Shown here piece by piece: positions 1 to 6,028 of a DNA stretch of 20,263 nucleotides. The number at the start of each line of letters is the position of its first letter. Positions within the stretch are counted from its first letter, which is position 1. A program made the position numbers and the translations under genes. The DNA lies in the NCBI GenBank assembly GCA_036501515.1, contig DASYAD010000365.1, forward strand, positions 1 through 20,263. Direction: 5' to 3'. This stretch comes from Trebonia sp036501515. Lineage in GTDB: Bacteria; Actinomycetota; Actinomycetes; Streptosporangiales; Streptosporangiaceae. The notes under the pieces are model-generated. The model did not search any database, was not told where the DNA came from, and saw only the letters and a list, made by a program, of their open reading frames with translations.

Positions 1-735
1 GACGCCCTTGGCCTTGGCGGTGACGATGTAATCCTCGCGCTGCATCTGCTCCACGACGTCGGCCCGTAGCAGCCGGGTGTAGATCGCGAACAGCGGGAAC
101 CCGATCGCGCAGGCGGGCAGGGTGAGGTTCTTGAAGAACGAGCCGGGACCGGTGACCGAGCCGGACAGCACAGGGAACCAGCCCAGCTTGACCGCGAAGA
201 CGATGATCAGCAGGAACGCGAACGCGTAGGGCGCGACGGACAGCCCGAGCATGCTGACCGCGAGACTGAGCCGGTCGAGGATGCCGTTGGGCCGGCGCGC
301 CGCCACCGCCGCCGTGATGACCGCCAGCAGCACGGAGACCACCAGCGCGTAGAGCAGCAGCCCGAGGGTTGTCGGCACGTGGATGGCCAGCTCGTGGTTG
401 ACGCTCGCGCCCTGCACGGTCGTGCCGAAGTTGCCCTGCAGCACGTTGGTCAGCCAGTGCCAGTACCGCTGCCAGAACGGCTGGTCGAGCCCCAGGCTGT
501 GGTTGAGCGCGTTCACCGCCGACTGGCTGGCGTGCAGTCCGAGTATGGCCTGGGCGGTGTCGTTGGGCAGCGCGCTCATCACCGTGAAGGTGAGGAACGA
601 GACGCCGATGAGCACCGGGATGGCGGCGAGCAGCCGCCGGCCCACCACCCGGAGGGCGGGCGAGCCGGCGAGCCGGCGCGCGCGGTTGCGCGCGCCGGCG
701 TCAGCCTGGAGCTGGATTTGCTGGGCCAGCGCCAT
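1..735 (-). CDS. ABC transporter permease, DppB/OppB type (partial)
   Basis: Inner-membrane permease of a peptide/nickel-type ABC importer (binding-protein-dependent transport family). The 245 visible codons start with ATG at 735, and the C-terminus lies beyond the window edge. After a basic cytoplasmic tail (about 30 residues) comes the typical first helix (RRLLAAIPVLIGVSFLTF). A periplasmic stretch follows with the family pattern NDTAQAILGL...LGLDQPFWQRYWHWL, then helices around VPTTLGLLLYALVVSVLL and the start of the core domain. The last visible part, TRLLRADVVEQMQREDYIVT and then AKAKG, is the conserved EAA-type loop of DppB proteins that contacts the ATPase. AGGAG lies 11 nt before the ATG. 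It follows the binding-protein gene by 49 bp on the same strand, so one operon is likely; the second permease and the ATPases would lie beyond the edge. Substrate cannot be told. Confidence 0.93.
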   Translation of the reverse strand, partial: MALAQQIQLQADAGARNRARRLAGSPALRVVGRRLLAAIPVLIGVSFLTFTVMSALPNDTAQAILGLHASQSAVNALNHSLGLDQPFWQRYWHWLTNVLQGNFGTTVQGASVNHELAIHVPTTLGLLLYALVVSVLLAVITAAVAARRPNGILDRLSLAVSMLGLSVAPYAFAFLLIIVFAVKLGWFPVLSGSVTGPGSFFKNLTLPACAIGFPLFAIYTRLLRADVVEQMQREDYIVTAKAKGV

Positions 736-750
736 AGTGGCGGGTTCTCC

Positions 751-786
751 TCTCAGTAATCCGCGGTCTCTCGGTAATCCGCGGTC
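751..786. repeat. 18-bp tandem duplication at the binding-protein stop codon
   Basis: Two adjacent copies, TCTCAGTAATCCGCGGTC (751-768) and TCTCGGTAATCCGCGGTC (769-786), differ at one base. The second copy supplies two bases of the TGA stop (785-787) of the substrate-binding gene. The first sits 15 bp from the permease start, next to its AGGAG ribosome site. It looks like a recent replication-slippage duplication that lengthened the gap between the two transport genes. Confidence 0.85.
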
Positions 787-2485
787 ACGAGCTCGACGGG
801 TTGTAGTAGACGTCCTCCCACGGGATCGTCGGCACGACCGCGACCGAGGCCAGCGGGGTGGTCAGCCCGGGCCCGCTGACGCCGTGGACCGAGACGTTGG
901 CCGGCGAGAAGGTGAAGTAGAACGGCCCGTAGTAGTTCTTGGCGATGTAGGCCGCCGCCTGGTTGTAGTAACCGCACCGGGTGGACAGGGTGGTGGAACC
1001 CTGGGCCTGGGTCAGCAGTGAGTCAAGCTTGGGGTCGTGCACCCCGCTGAACGGCGAGGTGGAGCCGAACCTGAAGCCGACGCCGACGCCGCCGGCCGGG
1101 TCGTAGGCGCCCGCGGTCTGCACCATCGCCTGCCAGGTCTTGCCGCCGTTCGCCTCGAAGGCCGAGATCAGCCCCGACAGCGGCCAGGAGGAGACCTTGA
1201 CCTTCAGCCCGAGGGCCTCCCATTCGGTGGCCAGCGCCTGGGTGGAGTTCTGCGCGGTGGAGATCGAGATCGTGCCGAGCTGGATCGTCACCTTGTCAAG
1301 GCCGGTTTCCTTGATGAGCTGCTTGGCCAGGGTCGGGTTGTACTGCTGGTACCCGGGCACGGTCTGCTCGTAGCAGATGCCGCCTGGTCCTGTGAAGCTC
1401 TCAGTCTGCGGGTACCGGCCGCCGAACAGGTGCTGCGCGATCGGCGTGAAGTTGGTCGCCGCGTACAGCGCCTGCCGTGCCTTGGGGTTGTTGAACGGCG
1501 CGACGGCGGTGTTCAGCTGCAGGTCGTAGGGGGACGTGCCGAGGTTGTTGTCCACGGTGAAGTGCGACTGGGATTCGTTGATCACCTGGGTCGTGGACAT
1601 GTTCTCGTAGACCTGGCCCTCGTTGGCCAGCAGCGCCTCGTAGGCCGCCTCGTCGCTGCCGACGGTCTTGAACGTGATCTGATCGAGGTAAGGGTGCCCG
1701 GCCTGCCAGTAGTCCGGGTTCTTCTTGACCACGAGCTCGTCGTTGGGGGTGTTGGTGACGACCGTGTAGGGCCCCGCGCCGACCGGGGTCTGGCCGAACG
1801 AAGCGCCCTCCTTCTGCAGCGCCGTCGGCGAGGCGATCCAGTTCGGGATCGCGTCGAACAGCTGGTCGATGAAGGCGCCGTTGGCCACGGTCTGGTGCAC
1901 GACGATCTGGTAGGGGCCGGTGACCTGGATGGCGCCGGCGGCGGGCGGCTCCGCCGTGCCCGGCGCGCTGCCCTTCGGGGCCGGCAGCTCGGCGATCAGC
2001 CACGGCGGGTTAAGGCCGTTCTTGATCGCGACCGTGCCGAGGTCGCGTTCCCAGTTGTAGTAGACCGCCTGCGCGTTGAACGGCGTGCCGTCGGTGAACT
2101 TGACGCCCTGGCGGAGGTTGACGGTCACCGTCTTGGCGTCCGCGCTGAAGCTGTAGCCGGTGGCCAGGTCGGGGACGATCTTGCCACCGGACCCGAGCTC
2201 GAACAGCTGCCCGTAGATGGCGGTCATGAAGTCCTGGGTGGCGGCGCCCTCTTTGTTCTGGGCCGGGTCGAGGGTCGACCACGCGCCTGAGTAGCCGGAG
2301 CTTTCGAGGACGGTGATCGAACCGCCCGTCTTGAGCGGGGCAGAGGACGGCGCGGAGCTCGCGCCCCCGCCGCCGCCGCTGCTTCCGCCGCCACTGCTGC
2401 ACGCCGCGGCTGCGGACAGAACTAGCGCGGCCGCCCCCGCGAGGCAGGCGGTCCGCGTTGACATCAGCCGAATACTCATCGGCAT
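785..2485 (-). CDS. ABC transporter substrate-binding lipoprotein, SBP_bac_5 family
   Basis: Extracytoplasmic solute-binding protein for a peptide/opine/nickel-type importer, 566 aa, the usual size for this family. The N-terminus is a lipoprotein signal: basic start, hydrophobic LAGAAALVLSAAAAC with the lipid-attached Cys at about residue 29, then a Gly/Ser-rich linker (SSGGGSSGGGGG). The mature part shows the family's landmarks: an early LDPAQN segment, the LRQGVKFTDGTPFNAQAVYYNW motif, GAGPYTVV followed by KKNPDYWQAGHPYLDQITFK, and a C-terminal lobe ending in the WEDVYYNPSSS region. ATG codons at 2485, 2479 and 2464 are all possible starts; the AGG at 2490 region favours 2485 or 2479. It is the first gene of the unit with the permease. 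Its leader contains inverted repeats, so it is probably regulated. Substrate is unknown; the family also carries oligosaccharides, heme and opines. Confidence 0.95.
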   Translation of the reverse strand: MPMSIRLMSTRTACLAGAAALVLSAAAACSSGGGSSGGGGGASSAPSSAPLKTGGSITVLESSGYSGAWSTLDPAQNKEGAATQDFMTAIYGQLFELGSGGKIVPDLATGYSFSADAKTVTVNLRQGVKFTDGTPFNAQAVYYNWERDLGTVAIKNGLNPPWLIAELPAPKGSAPGTAEPPAAGAIQVTGPYQIVVHQTVANGAFIDQLFDAIPNWIASPTALQKEGASFGQTPVGAGPYTVVTNTPNDELVVKKNPDYWQAGHPYLDQITFKTVGSDEAAYEALLANEGQVYENMSTTQVINESQSHFTVDNNLGTSPYDLQLNTAVAPFNNPKARQALYAATNFTPIAQHLFGGRYPQTESFTGPGGICYEQTVPGYQQYNPTLAKQLIKETGLDKVTIQLGTISISTAQNSTQALATEWEALGLKVKVSSWPLSGLISAFEANGGKTWQAMVQTAGAYDPAGGVGVGFRFGSTSPFSGVHDPKLDSLLTQAQGSTTLSTRCGYYNQAAAYIAKNYYGPFYFTFSPANVSVHGVSGPGLTTPLASVAVVPTIPWEDVYYNPSSS

Positions 2486-2523
2486 TCACCTACTCGTGAT
2501 TCATCGTGCGCTGGATGGTTAGT

Positions 2524-2557
2524 GACAAATGGGGAGTCGCTCGTCCGCAGATTTGTC
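2524..2557. promoter_or_regulatory. Inverted repeat GACAAAT-N20-ATTTGTC
   Basis: Perfect 7-bp arms at 2524-2530 and 2551-2557, 20 bp apart. It lies 39-72 bp upstream of the binding-protein start, where a repressor site or the transcription start would be expected. Function is inferred from position only. Confidence 0.4.
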
Positions 2558-2578
2558 TTGGATACTCTCACCCAGCTG

Positions 2579-2609
2579 AGACGCCTGCAAGAAGTAATAA
2601 CGGGCGTCT
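2579..2609. promoter_or_regulatory. Inverted repeat AGACGCC-N17-GGCGTCT
   Basis: Perfect 7-bp arms at 2579-2585 and 2603-2609 around an A/T-rich 17-bp centre (contains GAAGTAATAA). Located about 95-125 bp upstream of the binding-protein gene. Possible operator; not matched to a known family. Confidence 0.4.
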
Positions 2610-2624
2610 GCCGGTTCGTGAAGT

Positions 2625-2639
2625 GGGTTGTATCAACCC
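2625..2639. promoter_or_regulatory. Compact palindrome GGGTTG-TAT-CAACCC
   Basis: A 15-bp perfect palindrome with 6-bp arms and a 3-bp centre. The TTGTATCAA core resembles sites bound by small dimeric repressors such as GntR-type proteins (inference). It is 140-154 bp upstream of the binding-protein gene start and could control it. No regulator gene is adjacent. Confidence 0.45.
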
Positions 2640-2743
2640 CCCGCCACCCGGCTCCCGCGCTTGTGCCTTTCCACAAAGCCGGTTATCAGCTCGTTCGCGG
2701 TCTCCGGGCACGCCAAAGAGAGCTCGCGGCGGTGCCGGTCGCC

Positions 2744-2763
2744 CGGCGCCTAACGGGGCGCCG
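2744..2763 (-). terminator. GC-rich hairpin after the MetE-like gene
   Basis: CGGCGCC (2744-2750), loop TAACGG, GGCGCCG (2757-2763): a perfect 7-bp stem about 55 bp beyond the stop of the MetE-like gene. There is no T tract, so it is only a candidate actinobacterial-type terminator. Confidence 0.35.
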
Positions 2764-2815
2764 CGGCGCTCAGGAGCCGCCGTGTGCCGAGGAACCGCTG
2801 GGAGCCGTTCTCTGG

Positions 2816-3967
2816 TTAGCAGCCCCAGACCTCGTCGGCCACCGACACGATGAGCTCGAGCTTGGCCTTCTGCTCGTCGGCGGTGAGCGCGTTGCCCGCC
2901 TCGGTCGAGGCGAAGCCGCACTGGCCGGACAGGCAGAGCTGGTCGAGCGGCAGGTACTTGGCCGCCTCGTCGATACGGCGGATGAGGTCGTCTCGCGCTT
3001 CGAGCCGCGGCCGCTTGGTGGTCACCAGGCCGAGCACGACCTGCTTGCCCGGCGGGACGAAGCGCAGCGGCTCGAAGCCGCCGGAGCGCTCGTCGTCGTA
3101 CTCGAGGAAGAAACCGTCCACGTCGAGCCCGTTGAACAGCGCCTCGGCGACGAAATCGTAGCCGCCCGAGGCCACCCAGGAGGACTGGAAGTTCCCGCGG
3201 CACAGGTGGGTGGTGATGGCCATGTCAGCCGGACGGCCGGCTACCGCCGCGTTGGTCAGGCTGATGTACCGCAGGTGGATACGCTCGGCGTCCTCGCCGC
3301 GCTCGGCGATGTACGCCCGCTGCGCCGGGTCGTTCACGTAGGCCAGTGACGTGTCGTCGAGCTGCAGGTAGCGGCAGCCCTGGTCGGCCAGCCGCCGCAT
3401 CTCGCCGTTGTAGGCGGCCGCCAGGTCGGTCCAGAACCGCTCGACATCCGGGTAGACGTCCTCGTCGACCACGGCCCGGATCCCCGAGCGGTAGTGCACC
3501 ATGGACGGCGCCGGGATGGTGAGTTTGGGCACCAGCGGGGCGCCGCCGCGGGAAACCTGCCCGTCGGCGACCGACTGCAGGAACGCGAAGTCCGGGCCGA
3601 AGATCGTCGTGTCCATCGACAGCGGCCTGGTGACCTTGAGCGCGCCCGGGGTCGCGTAGTTGATGTCGCCCTGCTCGTTGTGGAAGGTGGACGTCAGGCT
3701 GCCAGGGACCCGCGCGATCCCGCCGATCTGGTAGATGAAGTCCATGTGCCAGGTCGCCCGCCGGAACTCGCCGTCGGTGACCGACTGGAGCCCGGCGTCG
3801 CGCTGCAGCGCCACCGCGTCCCGGATCGCATCGTCCTCGACCGCCCGCAGTTCCTGCGCGGTGATCCTCCCGGCGGCCCGGTCGGCCCGCGCGGCGTGCA
3901 GCCGGGCCGGGCGCAGCAGGCTCCCGACGTGATCGGCACGGAACGGCGGTGCTGTCCTCGGCGACAT
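2816..3967 (-). CDS. Cobalamin-independent methionine synthase-family protein (MetE C-terminal domain-like)
   Basis: A 383-aa single-domain member of the MetE C-terminal (zinc methyltransferase) fold. These proteins activate a thiol on a zinc ion and transfer an alkyl group; relatives include YxjG/YxjH-like methionine synthases and epoxyalkane:coenzyme M transferases. The N-terminus FRADHVGSLLRP is typical. Candidate zinc ligands are all present: H254 and C256 in THLCRGNF, E289 in FFLEYDD, and C350 in GQCGFAS (equivalent to MetE's DCGLKT cysteine). QLDD at about 202-205 matches the substrate-side acidic motif. The start is ATG 3967, with GAAGGGG 6 nt upstream; an upstream in-frame extension to 4078 lacks a ribosome site and family similarity. 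Lacking MetE's N-terminal half, it probably does not use polyglutamyl-folate the way MetE does. True methyl/alkyl donor and thiol acceptor are unknown. Confidence 0.9.
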   Translation of the reverse strand: MSPRTAPPFRADHVGSLLRPARLHAARADRAAGRITAQELRAVEDDAIRDAVALQRDAGLQSVTDGEFRRATWHMDFIYQIGGIARVPGSLTSTFHNEQGDINYATPGALKVTRPLSMDTTIFGPDFAFLQSVADGQVSRGGAPLVPKLTIPAPSMVHYRSGIRAVVDEDVYPDVERFWTDLAAAYNGEMRRLADQGCRYLQLDDTSLAYVNDPAQRAYIAERGEDAERIHLRYISLTNAAVAGRPADMAITTHLCRGNFQSSWVASGGYDFVAEALFNGLDVDGFFLEYDDERSGGFEPLRFVPPGKQVVLGLVTTKRPRLEARDDLIRRIDEAAKYLPLDQLCLSGQCGFASTEAGNALTADEQKAKLELIVSVADEVWGC

Positions 3968-4017
3968 GGTGAACCCCTTCACGCGCGTGCTGGTCGTGGG
4001 AGGCGGCGCTCCGTCGA

Positions 4018-4044
4018 GACACTGCCTCCGGAGCCGACACTGCC
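4018..4044. repeat. Direct repeat GACACTGCC x2 upstream of the MetE-like gene
   Basis: Two identical 9-bp copies (4018-4026 and 4036-4044) separated by 9 bp, so they recur every 18 bp, with a CTCCGGAG palindrome between them (4026-4033). They lie 51-77 bp upstream of the MetE-like start, in the expected promoter zone. Direct repeats with this spacing can bind regulators on one DNA face; this is an inference from position. Confidence 0.4.
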
Positions 4045-4115
4045 ACGCGCGGGTACCGCTGTCATTGCCTGGGGGCACAGAAACCGCCCCCGCGGCCTGT
4101 CAGCGGCCCTTGGGG

Positions 4116-4490
4116 TCAGCTGTAGCGGTACTCGCTCTCGTCCAGCTGGACGACCGGGTGGTCCTGCTGACGGTCCTGATCCTGGTCCTGCTGGCCGAAC
4201 GGGCCGAACTGGCCGTCGTCGCGCAGGCCGTAGGTCCGCTGAAGGGACCGCACCGCCTGCTTCACCCGCCATACCCCGGTCACGCCCGCGGTCACCACGC
4301 CCGCGCCAGCCGCCAGGATCGAGGCGCCGAAAACCGCCAGCCCGAGGAGCGCGTGCCCGAACAGCATCAAGATGATCCCGGCCACCAGCGCGGCCGGCAC
4401 GGCCGCCACCAGCAGCACCGCCAGCGCCACGGCGGCGACTACCGCCCGCGTCGACCAGCCGGCCTGCCGCATCCTGTTCCACGCCGCCAT
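4116..4490 (-). CDS. Small two-helix membrane protein, unknown function
   Basis: Not recognised. The 124-aa protein has a short basic amphipathic start (AAWNRMRQAGWSTR). It is followed by two strongly hydrophobic, Ala/Val-rich segments (about residues 14-44 and 46-66) with only a short turn between them, so a helical hairpin in the membrane is likely. The C-terminal tail (from about residue 70) is soluble and rich in Gln/Asp (GQQDQDQDRQQDH), ending in DESEYRYS. ATG 4490 is chosen because GGAAGG lies 8 nt upstream; a GTG nine bases earlier (4499) would sit on that ribosome site. It follows the SRPBCC gene by 82 bp on the same strand. Coding bias matches the neighbours. Function cannot be inferred. 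Confidence 0.75.
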   Translation of the reverse strand: MAAWNRMRQAGWSTRAVVAAVALAVLLVAAVPAALVAGIILMLFGHALLGLAVFGASILAAGAGVVTAGVTGVWRVKQAVRSLQRTYGLRDDGQFGPFGQQDQDQDRQQDHPVVQLDESEYRYS

Positions 4491-4530
4491 ATCATTCACC
4501 TTCCAGCAACGGTTACAGATTCACGATATG

Positions 4531-4556
4531 TCGTGTTGAGCGGTTCGGCAACACGA
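4531..4556. promoter_or_regulatory. Hairpin/inverted repeat TCGTGTTG-N10-CAACACGA
   Basis: Perfect 8-bp arms (4531-4538 and 4549-4556) with a 10-nt loop, in the 82-bp gap between the SRPBCC stop and the small membrane protein start. It may be a terminator for the first (no T tract) or an operator for the second; the sequence does not decide. Confidence 0.45.
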
Positions 4557-4572
4557 GTTGCTCCCGGCCGGT

Positions 4573-5043
4573 TTACGGGGCCGGCCGCGGCTTGCCAGGG
4601 GCCGCCGTCCTGGCGAGGATGCCGAGCGTCGCCCGCAGCGCGCTCTCCGGCACCACCGGGAAGATCGCCTTCATGCTCTCATCGACCGCTGACCAGTCGT
4701 AATAGGCCGTAGCGAGGGTGCCCGCGCTGATCGGCGCTAGCCGGTAGCCGTAGACATGGCCGAGGTCGAAGTTGCCGTGCACGGTCCAGGCGATCTCCCG
4801 GTCCTGCTCGAACGTGACGATCTCGACGGTCACGTCGTACAGGCCGAGCGGATAGTCGTTGAGCGCCTCCCGGTCCATGTGGACCACGAAGGTGTCACCC
4901 GCCTTGACGACCGGGTCGCCGCTGGCCGACATCAGCATTCCCGAGCTGTCGATGGCCACGTGCCCCTGCGGGTCGCTGAGCACGGCGAAGATTTCGGCGG
5001 GGTCAGCGGCGACCGCCCGCTGTACTTCCATACGCTCCGGCAT
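4573..5043 (-). CDS. SRPBCC (START-like) family protein
   Basis: A 156-aa protein of the polyketide cyclase/dehydrase-like SRPBCC superfamily, which forms a hydrophobic-cavity helix-grip fold. It opens with MEVQRAVAADPAEIFAVLSDPQGHVAIDSSG, the family's N-terminal strand, helix and loop. It continues with GDTFVVHMD, then the strand pair YDVTVEIVTFEQDREIAWTV and the Tyr/Asp-rich strands VYGYRLAPISAGTLATAYYDWS, and ends in the long C-terminal helix. ATG 5043 is chosen because the fold starts there; ATG 5031 is an alternative, and an upstream GTG extension (5115) looks non-coding. It is divergent from the TetR gene with about 106 bp between them. Such proteins often bind lipids or aromatic ligands; no catalytic residues can be named here. 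Confidence 0.85.
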   Translation of the reverse strand: MPERMEVQRAVAADPAEIFAVLSDPQGHVAIDSSGMLMSASGDPVVKAGDTFVVHMDREALNDYPLGLYDVTVEIVTFEQDREIAWTVHGNFDLGHVYGYRLAPISAGTLATAYYDWSAVDESMKAIFPVVPESALRATLGILARTAAPGKPRPAP

Positions 5044-5149
5044 GTGGCGATTGTCGCACGCCGGCCGGCGGGCCTGCTTGCTGGAATCCCGCCGATCCTG
5101 GCTTACGATGACCACGCGGTAATCAGCTCACCGGGGCCGGGGGGATGAA

Positions 5150-5806
5150 TTGACAACGATGAAGGACGCGGCCAAGCGCCTTGTCACCCGCGGGCAGCCG
5201 GTCAGGGAGAGCGAGCCGGCCGACGGCCGGGTCGCCCGGTCGCACCGTTCCCGGGTGGCGATCGTCGACGCGATGCGGGCGCTGCACGCCGAGGGCGATC
5301 TCCGCCCGACCGCCCCGCGGATCGCCGAGCGGGCCGGGGTGTCACTGCGCACGCTCTGGCAGCAGTTCACCGACATGGAGACGCTGCTCGTCGAGGCGAA
5401 CAAACGGGACGACGAGATCCTGCGGTCGCTGCTGGTCAGGATCGACACCGGCCAGCCGCTGCCCGCGCGGGTCGAGCAGTTCACCGGTCAGCGGGCGCGG
5501 ATTCTCGAGCACATGACCCCGAGCTGGCGGGCGGCGCGGATACAGCAGCCGTTCTCCGCCGAGCTCAGGCGGGCCAAGGCCAGGACGCTGGCCCTGGGCA
5601 GGGCCGACCTGGAGCGGGTGTTCACCCCTGAGCTGGCCGAGCTCGCCGGGACGAGGCGGCAGCAGCTGCTCGACGGCCTGCACTCGGTCAGCACCTGGTC
5701 GTTCTGGGAGTCGCTGCGGACCGAGCTGAACCTCGCTCCTGAGCAGGCCCTTGAGCTGATGCGGGCCAACTTCAGCGCGGTGCTCGCGGCCGGCGGGTTC
5801 GCCTAA
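5150..5806 (+). CDS. TetR/AcrR family transcriptional regulator
   Basis: A DNA-binding repressor of 218 aa, typical for TetR proteins. The N-terminal helix-turn-helix spans about residues 34-82: RSRVAIVDAMRALHAEGDLRP, then IAERAGVSLRTLWQQF with the recognition helix, then MFS-type linker residues TDMETLLVEA. The C-terminal all-helical half is a ligand/dimer domain without a recognisable ligand signature. The start is TTG 5150, with GGGGGA about 4 nt upstream; ATG 5159 is nearly equally good, and an ATG at 5145 reads into a stop. It precedes the MFS gene in the same direction and is divergent from the SRPBCC gene. The perfect palindrome at 5951-5971 is its most likely target, which would make its ligand a substrate of the MFS/dehydrogenase cassette (inference). 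Confidence 0.92.
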   Translation: MTTMKDAAKRLVTRGQPVRESEPADGRVARSHRSRVAIVDAMRALHAEGDLRPTAPRIAERAGVSLRTLWQQFTDMETLLVEANKRDDEILRSLLVRIDTGQPLPARVEQFTGQRARILEHMTPSWRAARIQQPFSAELRRAKARTLALGRADLERVFTPELAELAGTRRQQLLDGLHSVSTWSFWESLRTELNLAPEQALELMRANFSAVLAAGGFA

Positions 5807-5879
5807 CCACGGGATTCGCCCGGGCGCCGGGTTCGCCCGGCCGCCGGGTTCGCCTGACCGCCGGGTTCCCTTGACCGCC
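5795..5879. repeat. 17-bp tandem repeat array, about five units
   Basis: Units beginning GGGTTCGCC follow head to tail: 5795-5810 (16 bp), 5811-5828 (18 bp), 5829-5845 GGGTTCGCCCGGCCGCC, 5846-5862 GGGTTCGCCTGACCGCC and 5863-5879 GGGTTCCCTTGACCGCC. A decayed sixth unit follows. The first unit includes the last codons and stop of the TetR gene. No spacers, so not CRISPR; most likely slippage-derived. It could form structure at the mRNA 3' end. Confidence 0.8.
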
Positions 5880-5897
5880 GGACTGTCCCGGCGGCAC

Positions 5898-5926
5898 TTG
5901 ACCGGCCGTATCTATGGTCCGACAAT
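5898..5926 (+). promoter_or_regulatory. Candidate sigma70-type promoter of the MFS gene
   Basis: TTGACC (5898-5903), a 17-bp spacer, then GACAAT (5921-5926): 5/6 and 4/6 matches to the consensus with ideal spacing. Transcription would begin near 5933, leaving a leader of about 95 nt that contains the 5951-5971 palindrome. Confidence 0.6.
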
Positions 5927-5950
5927 CAGTTTCCTCGCCTGAGGTATTGA

Positions 5951-5971
5951 ATTCGCACGGACCGTGCGAAT
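5951..5971. promoter_or_regulatory. Perfect 21-bp palindrome, probable TetR-family operator
   Basis: Arms ATTCGCACGG (5951-5960) and CCGTGCGAAT (5962-5971) flank a single A. It lies about 18-38 bp after the predicted transcription start and 57 bp before the MFS ATG. Bound protein there would block elongation or initiation. The adjacent TetR gene makes it the natural candidate regulator; no second copy was seen at the TetR gene's own promoter. Confidence 0.75.
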
Positions 5972-6028
5972 ATCTTGACCTCGACGCCCGGCTCAGGGCC
6001 GGCCAACGAAGATGATGGCGAGGTCAGT

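Larger units (their letters stand above)
2486..2815. other. 330-bp intergenic leader of the transporter operon
   Basis: Gap with no convincing gene between the MetE-like gene's stop and the binding-protein start, both on the minus strand. It holds three perfect short inverted repeats (2524-2557, 2579-2609, 2625-2639) and one GC-rich hairpin (2744-2763), each listed separately. The 2500-2640 part is clearly less GC-rich than the flanking genes, as expected for a promoter. I could not pick a -10/-35 pair with confidence. Confidence 0.7.

Noticed and set aside
1037..2290. A 417-codon plus-strand open frame opposite the binding-protein gene
   Set aside because: Low-complexity Arg/Gly/Val-rich translation with no motif, fully opposite a well-supported lipoprotein gene.
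5795..5879. CRISPR array
   Set aside because: Units are 16-18 bp, directly adjacent without spacers, and diverge progressively.
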